From: Phocaeicola plebeius
Lineage (GTDB): Bacteria; Bacteroidota; Bacteroidia; Bacteroidales; Bacteroidaceae
Direction: 5' to 3'
Assembly (NCBI RefSeq): GCF_003437535.1
Contig: NZ_QSQT01000027.1
Span: forward strand, 1-48,884
Length of the DNA: 48,884 nt
Positions 43,223-48,884 of the stretch are shown here, in pieces (position 1 is the stretch's first letter; each line of letters opens with the position of its first letter). The position numbers and the translations under genes were made by a program. A model generated the notes under the pieces. It was not told the origin of the DNA. It did not search any database and saw only the letters and a program-made list of their open reading frames with translations.

Positions 43223-44593
43223 TTATTTGTCTGCGGCATCAAACCCGCGAATGATTTCTTCTCCCTTGTAATAGTCTACCAGACGGCATTTCATCAGGTA
43301 GGTCAGTTTGCTTTGCAGCAGCAAGGTCTCGCTTTCGAGCAAGGTGACTGCATTGTTCTGTACATCGAGTGAGGTCATCAGGCCTTCTTCGTACTTGCGC
43401 CGGGTGACATGATAAGCCAGCGAGTCGGAACTGACTTTCTTTTCCATCTGTATGCTCTCCTTCAGGTAGCCTTCCCGGTCCTGTACGGCCTGAAGCACCA
43501 ATTTCTGCAATTCTTCTTTCTGCGATTCATATTGTTCACAAGCAATGCGGTAATTGTTTTTTGCCTGCCGCATGCTGGTCACTCCCGAAAGCCGGTTGAA
43601 AATAGGAATACTCATGCTGATGCCCACGTAGGAACCGAAGTTATTATTGAACTGGGTACGGAAATCAGGATAAGCCGTAGAATGAAGTTCCTTATAATAG
43701 GAACTGGAAATTCCACCGAACAACGTGATGGACGGTACCACATTGGCCCATGAAATTTTACGGCGCATATCGGCTACTTTCGTATTCAATGCAGCTTGCT
43801 GCAGGGTAGGATTGACATTCAGTGCGATACGGAACACATCGTCCGCACGCTCCTGAGTTAACTGAATATATTGAAGTGTCTGTGTATCGAGTACGGCAGT
43901 GTCCAACTGTAAAGTATCTTCTGCCGGGAAATTCATTTTCTGTTTCAATGTCAGCAAGGCTGTTTCATACAAGTTCTTCTGGTGGGTTAGGTTGTAACTG
44001 TCCGTAGCCTGCTGGGCTTCCATCTGGGCTACATCCGACAAGCCTTTCAAGCCTAATTCCTCCTGACGACGTGTCTTGTACAGCAGCGAATCACTTTCCT
44101 GCAATTTCTTGCGGGCCAGTCGCATCGTGCCGTAGCAATACAGGGCATCAATATAAACCTGAAAAGTCTCTAACGCTGTATTGTCTTTAGCTTCCTGCCA
44201 GGCAGCTTTTCCCATCAGCCAGGCAGCCTTTGCCCGACGCACCTCGTTCACCAGTCCCCCACCACGGAAAATGGGCATGGAAGCTTCCATGGAATAACCG
44301 TTGTTGAAAGTAGACAAGGTGTTGTAGGTATTGGTTTCCGGATCGACCGAACGACCGAAATTATATTGTACGCTGGTACTAGCAGTTACCCCAGGCAAGA
44401 AACTACCGATAGCCTTCATGCGATCCAATCTTGCATTGTCTGCTTCCAGTTCCCGCTGCCGGACGGTACGGTTGTGCTGTACGGCGTAGTTCATACAACG
44501 GTCTACGTCCCATATCTCCTGTGCCGCAGCTTCCAGCCCCATCCAACCGGAAAAGAAGCAAATCGTCATGCGTAATAGATTCTTTTTATTCAT
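43223..44593 (-). CDS. TolC-family outer-membrane efflux channel
   Basis: 456 residues, signal peptide of about 24 residues ending in AAAQ. Two repeats of the outer-membrane efflux protein fold: long alpha-helical segments (about 30-230 and 245-440) rich in Q, A, L and E, with beta hairpins such as VTASTSVQYNFGRS and ITLFGGISSSYYKE. It forms the outer-membrane exit duct of the pump, ahead of the adaptor gene. It is the first gene of the operon, preceded by a sigma-54-type promoter candidate, and divergent from the activator gene. Confidence 0.92.
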   Translation of the reverse strand: MNKKNLLRMTICFFSGWMGLEAAAQEIWDVDRCMNYAVQHNRTVRQRELEADNARLDRMKAIGSFLPGVTASTSVQYNFGRSVDPETNTYNTLSTFNNGYSMEASMPIFRGGGLVNEVRRAKAAWLMGKAAWQEAKDNTALETFQVYIDALYCYGTMRLARKKLQESDSLLYKTRRQEELGLKGLSDVAQMEAQQATDSYNLTHQKNLYETALLTLKQKMNFPAEDTLQLDTAVLDTQTLQYIQLTQERADDVFRIALNVNPTLQQAALNTKVADMRRKISWANVVPSITLFGGISSSYYKELHSTAYPDFRTQFNNNFGSYVGISMSIPIFNRLSGVTSMRQAKNNYRIACEQYESQKEELQKLVLQAVQDREGYLKESIQMEKKVSSDSLAYHVTRRKYEEGLMTSLDVQNNAVTLLESETLLLQSKLTYLMKCRLVDYYKGEEIIRGFDAADK

Positions 44594-44621
44594 ATTGTTT
44601 TATTTTATCCGCAAAAGAGCA

Positions 44622-44637
44622 TTCAAATACCGTGCCA
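44622..44637 (-). promoter_or_regulatory. Sigma-54 (-24/-12) promoter candidate for the tolC operon
   Basis: On the minus strand TGGCACG-GTAT-TTGAA matches the consensus TGGCACG-N4-TTGCW at every specified position except one (A in place of C in the -12 element). The predicted start near 44612 leaves an about 18-nt leader before the tolC ATG at 44593. No TAnnTTTG box is found at the expected place. The divergent gene encodes a sigma-54 activator, which supports the reading. Confidence 0.75.
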
Positions 44638-44688
44638 AAGTTTTATTTCATTCATTTTCAACGAGATATAATATTACACAGAACCTCA

Positions 44689-44749
44689 AGTGTCTAATTT
44701 TTTGACAATGAGTGTCTAATTTTTTGTCACTGTACATATTTTTTAGACA
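44689..44749. promoter_or_regulatory. Enhancer-type repeats for the sigma-54 activator
   Basis: AGTGTCTAATTTTTTGACA (44689-44707) and AGTGTCTAATTTTTTGTCA (44711-44729) are direct repeats with a 22-bp period. The first forms a TGTC-N9-GACA dyad. An inverted TTAGACA lies at 44743-44749. They sit about 55-115 bp upstream of the -24 box, the usual distance for an activator, and next to the activator's own promoter. Confidence 0.65.
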
Positions 44750-44751
44750 TT

Positions 44752-44785
44752 TTTGAGGGCTATGCCTTGAAAATTCCTATTTTTG
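44752..44785 (+). promoter_or_regulatory. Probable promoter of the activator-kinase operon
   Basis: TTTG (44752-44755) and TATTTTTG (44778-44785) match the two boxes with a 22-nt spacer. The start near 44791 leaves about 15 nt to the ATG at 44806. It abuts the TGTCTAA repeats, which may allow autoregulation. Confidence 0.55.
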
Positions 44786-44805
44786 TCGCAAAATCTCAAT
44801 CACAG

Positions 44806-46179
44806 ATGGCAAAACAAGGAACTTTACTCGTTGTAGATGACAACCGCAACATACTTACTTCACTGCAATATCTTCTGGAAGAATATTTCCAGCAAGTAAT
44901 CACCCTGAATTCTCCCGTAACCATTCCTTCCCTGCTACAGCGGGAAGCGATTGATGTGGTGTTGCTGGACATGAACTTTTCTTCCGGTATCAACAGCGGG
45001 AATGAGGGACTTTACTGGTTGCGCGAAATCAAACGGTTGCGTCCACAGATTCAAGTGGTATTGTTCACTGCCTACGCCGACATCAACTTAGCGGTAACGG
45101 GACTGAAGGATGGAGCGACCGACTTCATCGTAAAGCCTTGGGATAATGCCAAACTGGTACAGACTCTGCAAGAAGCCTATGCCAAAGCCCGTGGAAACGA
45201 AAAGAAAGGAAAGCAGGCCTCACAACCGACGGAAAAATCGAGTATGTACTGGGGAAATTCTTCCGTCATCCGTCCGCTACGATTGTTGGTTGAGAAGGTC
45301 AGCACGACCGATGCCAATATCCTGATTACCGGAGAAAACGGTACGGGAAAAGATATGCTGGCACGAGAAATTCACCGGCTGTCTCCCCGCCGCAACGGTC
45401 CAATGGTAGCCGTCGATATGGGAGCTATTACCGAATCACTGTTTGAAAGCGAATTGTTCGGTCATGTAAAAGGTTCGTTTACCGATGCACACACCGACCG
45501 GGTAGGACGTTTTGAAGCTGCTGATGGCGGAACCTTGTTTCTCGATGAGATTGCCAACCTGCCCTATCATCTGCAAGCCAAACTGTTGACGGTGATTCAG
45601 AAGCGCTATTTTATCAAGGTGGGAAGCAATACTCCCCAACCTACCAATATCCGGCTGATTTGTGCCACGAACCGCAACCTAGATGAAATGGTACACAACG
45701 GAGAGTTCCGTGAAGACCTGCTGTATCGCATCAACACCATTCATTTGCACATTCCGGCTCTTCGGGAACGGAAAGAAGATATCCTTCCTCTGGCACAACG
45801 TTTCTTAGAGCAATATAATCAGCAATACCTGCGCACACTGACCGGCTTCAGTGCCGATGCAGAACAACGCCTGCTGAATTATCCCTGGTATGGAAATATC
45901 CGTGAGCTACAGCATACCATTGAAAAGGCGGTCATCCTTTCAGATGGAAATCTGTTGAAAGCTGAAAATCTGCAACTGGCAGAAGTTTCGGGACAGGATG
46001 CTCCGGCCACACACGAAGAAAGTAAAGAAGACACTCCGCTGCAAACCTTGGACGAGATGGAGAAGAATCTCGTCAAGAAAGCCATCGAACAATGCGATGG
46101 TAATTTGTCACAGGCAGCGGCACAATTGGGCATTACGCGGCAGACACTTTACAACAAGATGAAACGTCATGGCATCTAA
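44806..46179 (+). CDS. Sigma-54-dependent response regulator (NtrC family)
   Basis: 457 residues from ATG 44806; the frame reaches an upstream TTG at 44767, which lies inside the promoter. Domains: receiver with phosphoacceptor D55 and K110, an AAA+ ATPase with Walker A GENGTGKD (176-183), a GAFTGA-type sigma-54 contact loop that here reads GSFTDA (223-228), Walker B GGTLFLDE (241-248) and sensor NRNLDEM, then a C-terminal Fis-type HTH (CDGNLSQAAAQLGITRQTLY). Phosphorylation by the overlapping kinase gene product should let it activate sigma-54 RNA polymerase at the divergent tolC promoter. The gene stop overlaps the kinase start by 11 bp. Confidence 0.93.
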   Translation: MAKQGTLLVVDDNRNILTSLQYLLEEYFQQVITLNSPVTIPSLLQREAIDVVLLDMNFSSGINSGNEGLYWLREIKRLRPQIQVVLFTAYADINLAVTGLKDGATDFIVKPWDNAKLVQTLQEAYAKARGNEKKGKQASQPTEKSSMYWGNSSVIRPLRLLVEKVSTTDANILITGENGTGKDMLAREIHRLSPRRNGPMVAVDMGAITESLFESELFGHVKGSFTDAHTDRVGRFEAADGGTLFLDEIANLPYHLQAKLLTVIQKRYFIKVGSNTPQPTNIRLICATNRNLDEMVHNGEFREDLLYRINTIHLHIPALRERKEDILPLAQRFLEQYNQQYLRTLTGFSADAEQRLLNYPWYGNIRELQHTIEKAVILSDGNLLKAENLQLAEVSGQDAPATHEESKEDTPLQTLDEMEKNLVKKAIEQCDGNLSQAAAQLGITRQTLYNKMKRHGI

Positions 46180-47473
46180 ATGGTTATCTTCTCCGCTGGC
46201 ATGGCTCGCATTCCTCACAGGAGGTACCGTATTGCTGACACTCGGTATCAGCCAGAATGAGAACGAATGGCTCTGGATAGGAGGTTTTCTGATTGCTTTA
46301 GCCATCTATCTGTTTTATGCCAGCCAGAAACAGTTGCGCGAAAAAAGCTGGCTGATGCTGGAAGCTATCCGCAACAGAGATTATTCTTTCCGCCTTCCTA
46401 CGCATGGCTTCATCGGAGGAGAACGTATTCTGCAAAATGCGCTCAACGAGTTCGGTGCCATGATGGGCGAGCAGAAACAATTGATGGAACAATGGGAACG
46501 GTTTTATGAACAGGTTCTCTCGGGCATCAGTTCCGGCATCATCGTATTGGACGAGCAAAATAAAATCATACAAAGCAATCCGGCTGCCACAAGGCTGTTA
46601 GGACTACCGGCCCTCGGTACCCTGCAACAACTGGAGCGTTATGGGAATGACATACCTGAATTACTCAGTTCGCTTCCTGCCGGTGAACGGTGCAACCTGC
46701 AATATGCTACCTCCAAAGGGGAAATCCAACTGTTAGTGCGTGCTTCCATTATGGAATTAGGAGGAAATACAGTAAAGATTCTTACCCTGAACGATATTCG
46801 TAACGAAATGGACACGAAGGAGCTTGAATCATGGATAAAACTGACCAGGGTACTAACACACGAAATCATGAACTCCATCGCTCCGATTTCTTCTTTGAGT
46901 GAAACCTTCCTGCTACGAAAAGATGTAATTGATAGTCCGATTTACGAAGGTATCCGTGCCATTCATGAAACCTCTACCGGACTTATTTCCTTTGTAGACA
47001 GTTACCGGAAGTTTTCTGCACTTCAGAAACCTTCACCAGAGCCGTTCTATCTGAAAGAAATCCTTTTGCAGGTAAAAAGCATTCACTTAATCCCCTCGCA
47101 CATTCAGCTGACTCTCCAGATTGAGCCGGACGACCTGATGCTGTATGCCGACCCTAACCTGATTCGCCAGGTACTTATCAATCTTCTCAAAAATGCCACA
47201 CAAGCTATTGGAGAAAATAAAGGAAAAATCCACATACGAGCCTATTCCACCAAGGAAGAACATATCTTAGTCTATGTCAGCAACGACGGTCCTGCCATCC
47301 CTGAAAAGGAAGCAGAAGAAATCTTTGTACCGTTCTTTACCACTAAAAAAGAAGGTAGCGGAATCGGTCTCTCTCTTTCCCGACAGATTATGAAGCTTTC
47401 CAACGGCAGTATCAGCCTGCTGAAAGCAGAAACTAACGGATGGAATACTACCTTCGTACTAGAATTCTTTTAA
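46169..47473 (+). CDS. Sensor histidine kinase partner of the sigma-54 activator
   Basis: 434 residues. Two adjacent N-terminal membrane helices (about 9-28 and 34-50) leave almost no periplasmic loop, so the signal is probably sensed within the membrane or cytoplasm. A HAMP-like linker and a PAS-type region (about 112-210, GIIVLDEQNKIIQSNPAA) follow. The HisKA motif LTHEIMNSIAPI has the phospho-accepting H231. The HATPase domain has NLLKNATQAI (N342), SNDGPAIP and GSGIGLSLS. It resembles NtrB-like kinases. It overlaps the activator gene by 11 bp, indicating translational coupling. A hairpin follows. Confidence 0.93.
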   Translation: MASKWLSSPLAWLAFLTGGTVLLTLGISQNENEWLWIGGFLIALAIYLFYASQKQLREKSWLMLEAIRNRDYSFRLPTHGFIGGERILQNALNEFGAMMGEQKQLMEQWERFYEQVLSGISSGIIVLDEQNKIIQSNPAATRLLGLPALGTLQQLERYGNDIPELLSSLPAGERCNLQYATSKGEIQLLVRASIMELGGNTVKILTLNDIRNEMDTKELESWIKLTRVLTHEIMNSIAPISSLSETFLLRKDVIDSPIYEGIRAIHETSTGLISFVDSYRKFSALQKPSPEPFYLKEILLQVKSIHLIPSHIQLTLQIEPDDLMLYADPNLIRQVLINLLKNATQAIGENKGKIHIRAYSTKEEHILVYVSNDGPAIPEKEAEEIFVPFFTTKKEGSGIGLSLSRQIMKLSNGSISLLKAETNGWNTTFVLEFF

Positions 47474-47477
47474 ACGC

Positions 47478-47514
47478 AGAGAAGCCCCGAACTACAGTCA
47501 TTCAGGGCTTCTCT
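47478..47514. terminator. Hairpin between the kinase gene and the convergent LMWPTP-like gene
   Basis: AGAGAAGCCC (47478-47487) / GGGCTTCTCT (47505-47514) is a perfect 10-bp stem with a 17-nt loop. There is no T-tract on either side, so it is a weak terminator or a processing site. Confidence 0.5.
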
Positions 47515-47547
47515 ACACAAATTGAATCATAACAACTAACGGTATTT

Positions 47548-47994
47548 TTAAACCATTGCTAAGCCGGAAGAATCCGACTCACGTTTTCTCAAAAGCATTT
47601 TCAAACCTTCCAATAAGTTCCGACATCCGTCATTCATTTCCTCATTGCCATTCCTATAACCAAAATCCACATCACATGAGGGCATATCGGCTTTAGACTT
47701 GCGTTTGCAGATATCTGCAAACAAATGAATTTTGTGCCAATTACGATAATCCATAAAGCGAGTCAGCAAATCTTTCTGCCACGGCTCCATTACTACTACG
47801 AAGTCGGCTTCATCACGTAAAGCTTCGTTCATGCTCCGTTCCAACTTTCTCCCTCCCGGAGAACCAAATTCTGTCATCTCAGCTGTTACCACCTCCACAT
47901 CGGTCATGTCAGCTTCGGTGAGTTTCTTCTTAAAAAGAGACTCCATTGAGAACAGCTTTCCGACACGTTCCAGACCGACTAATAGCACTTTCAT
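47548..47994 (-). CDS. Low-molecular-weight phosphatase-like protein without the catalytic loop
   Basis: 148 residues, cytoplasmic. The start KVLLVGLERVGKLFSMESLF takes the place of the LMW tyrosine phosphatase/arsenate reductase P-loop (VLFVCxxNxCRS). The catalytic cysteine is replaced by glycine and the arginine by lysine. Downstream, EADFVVVMEPWQKDLL matches the usual ADLIVVMD segment, and DVDFGYRNG lies where the family's DPYG acid loop sits. A catalytically inactive relative or an unrelated Rossmann-like protein are both possible. Neighbouring genes give no functional clue. No obvious promoter was found in 47995-48161, which otherwise holds AT-rich sequence. Confidence 0.6.
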   Translation of the reverse strand: MKVLLVGLERVGKLFSMESLFKKKLTEADMTDVEVVTAEMTEFGSPGGRKLERSMNEALRDEADFVVVMEPWQKDLLTRFMDYRNWHKIHLFADICKRKSKADMPSCDVDFGYRNGNEEMNDGCRNLLEGLKMLLRKRESDSSGLAMV

Positions 47995-48161
47995 AAAATC
48001 AAATTTTAAAAGTTAATAAAAAGAAGGTACTGAAAATCCTTTCTCGAATTAAATGTAACAATTTAATCCGGTCAAACCAAGCGAATAACAGAATATTAGC
48101 AATAAATACACATTAATTATGATTTGATATACTCAAAATACAAATTATAATAAATTATTAT

Positions 48162-48806
48162 CTACAAACGGCTTCCTTGAATGATATCAATCAAAATCGG
48201 ACGCATTCCTCCGACAAAGCATTCCACTGCAATTACCATCAGAATCAACCCCATCAGACGCATCATCACATTATTACCTGTTTCCCCAATAATGCGAACC
48301 AGTTTCGTAGATAAACGTAGAATAATATAAGTAAGTATATACACCAAAGCTATCACGGAAACAAGAGTAACTTTCAAGCTCCACGTATGAGCATCATCCA
48401 TCATGATAATGCCATTGGCAATAGCGCCCGGTCCACACAGCATCGGAATAGAAAGTGGTGTGATTGAAATATCATTTGCATAAGCTTTGATTTCCTCGTC
48501 TTTCAGCTTCGTATTGGTATAACGTGCCTGCAACATATCGTAACCAATCTTCAGAATGATAATACCTGCTGCAATACGAAATCCATTGGTAGATATTCCG
48601 AAAAACTTAAACAAGAACTGCCCGCAAAATGTAAATGCAATCAATATAATAAAAGAAATGATTGTAGCTCTTTTCACAATATGCTGTCGCTCCTTTTCTT
48701 CCAGCCCATTCGTCATTGTCAAAAAGACCGGCATTGTACCCAAGGGGTTGGTCAACGTAAAAAAGGAAGTGAAGCACAACAGTGCATAAGGTAAGATTGT
48801 ATCCAT
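48162..48806 (-). CDS. MarC-family inner-membrane protein
   Basis: 214 residues with six hydrophobic helices. The N-terminus (LCFTSFFTLTNPLGTMPVFL) and the LCGPGAIANGIIMM loop are MarC/NAAT-family signatures. The family was once linked to multiple antibiotic resistance, but that role was not supported. Some archaeal relatives move small amino acids. The substrate here is unknown. A Bacteroides promoter lies upstream at 48832-48866. It appears to be monocistronic. Confidence 0.88.
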   Translation of the reverse strand: MDTILPYALLCFTSFFTLTNPLGTMPVFLTMTNGLEEKERQHIVKRATIISFIILIAFTFCGQFLFKFFGISTNGFRIAAGIIILKIGYDMLQARYTNTKLKDEEIKAYANDISITPLSIPMLCGPGAIANGIIMMDDAHTWSLKVTLVSVIALVYILTYIILRLSTKLVRIIGETGNNVMMRLMGLILMVIAVECFVGGMRPILIDIIQGSRL

Positions 48807-48831
48807 AAAATATATATTTTAAAACCTAAAA

Positions 48832-48866
48832 CAAAGATACAATAAAATCTGGGTTATGGATACAAA
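48832..48866 (-). promoter_or_regulatory. Probable promoter of the MarC-family gene
   Basis: On the minus strand TATCTTTG (48832-48839) is preceded by TTTG (48863-48866) with a 23-nt spacer. The leader would be about 19 nt. Confidence 0.55.
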
Positions 48867-48884
48867 AAACCCTGAAGCATTTCT

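Noticed and set aside
44767..44805. TTG start for the sigma-54 activator.
   Set aside because: The TTG precedes the -7 box (44778-44785), so it would not be in the transcript; ATG 44806 opens directly with the receiver domain.
48048..48067. ATTAAAT/ATTTAAT hairpin between the LMWPTP-like gene and the MarC gene.
   Set aside because: It is a 7-bp AT-only stem in AT-rich sequence, expected by chance.

Overview
The window looks like a chromosomal segment of a gut Bacteroidales, most likely Bacteroides or Phocaeicola. The evidence is a SusC/SusD pair in a polysaccharide utilization locus, a hybrid two-component regulator, Bacteroides-type promoters (TTTG about 20 nt upstream of TAnnTTTG), and families largely confined to this order (DUF1599, DUF3256, DUF4960, fimbrillin-like). 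I cannot name the species from the sequence alone. I saw no rRNA or tRNA genes, CRISPR array, insertion sequence or phage genes.

Layout. 1-9240 is mostly housekeeping: malate dehydrogenase, a PAP2 phosphatase fused to a probable outer-membrane barrel, and DNA primase on the plus strand. Facing them is a minus-strand operon running DUF1599, DoxX-like, tpiA, SPOR and folE from a near-consensus promoter at 9260-9291. 9383-11242 holds an M23/LysM peptidase and a DUF3256 protein. 11313-27727 is a complete fructan (levan/inulin) utilization locus on the minus strand, in the order susC, susD, surface glycan-binding protein, surface GH32, a second DUF4960 protein with a fimbrillin-like N-terminus, periplasmic GH32, inner-membrane sugar permease, fructokinase, and then the sensor-regulator behind its own terminator and promoter. 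The order closely follows the B. thetaiotaomicron BT1754-BT1763 locus.

27956-30679 holds lgt, ruvA and meso-diaminopimelate dehydrogenase, with an unusual 22-bp tandem array of AGTACT palindromes downstream of ruvA. 30748-33600 is a tight three-gene minus-strand operon (steroid 5-alpha-reductase-like membrane protein, old-yellow-enzyme reductase, short-chain dehydrogenase). It matches the gene content described for conversion of 3-oxo bile acids to isoallo bile acids in gut Bacteroidetes. glmS and sodB follow.

36522-47473 is an envelope export module. A minus-strand operon encodes TolC, an HlyD-type adaptor, a DUF2807 protein and two MacB/FtsX-type permeases, but no ATPase. It is divergent from a sigma-54 activator and its histidine kinase. 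A strong -24/-12 promoter candidate precedes tolC, and repeated TGTCTAA elements lie in the intergenic region, so a self-contained sigma-54 circuit is likely. The window ends with a protein resembling low-molecular-weight tyrosine phosphatase but lacking the catalytic cysteine loop, and a MarC-family membrane protein.

How the genes cooperate. In the fructan locus the surface binding proteins and surface GH32 capture and cut fructan, SusC/SusD import oligosaccharides, the periplasmic GH32 releases fructose, the permease and kinase take it into glycolysis, and the sensor probably detects periplasmic fructose. In the export module the kinase and activator probably switch on the tripartite pump in response to an envelope signal. 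These functional statements are inferences from family membership and gene order.
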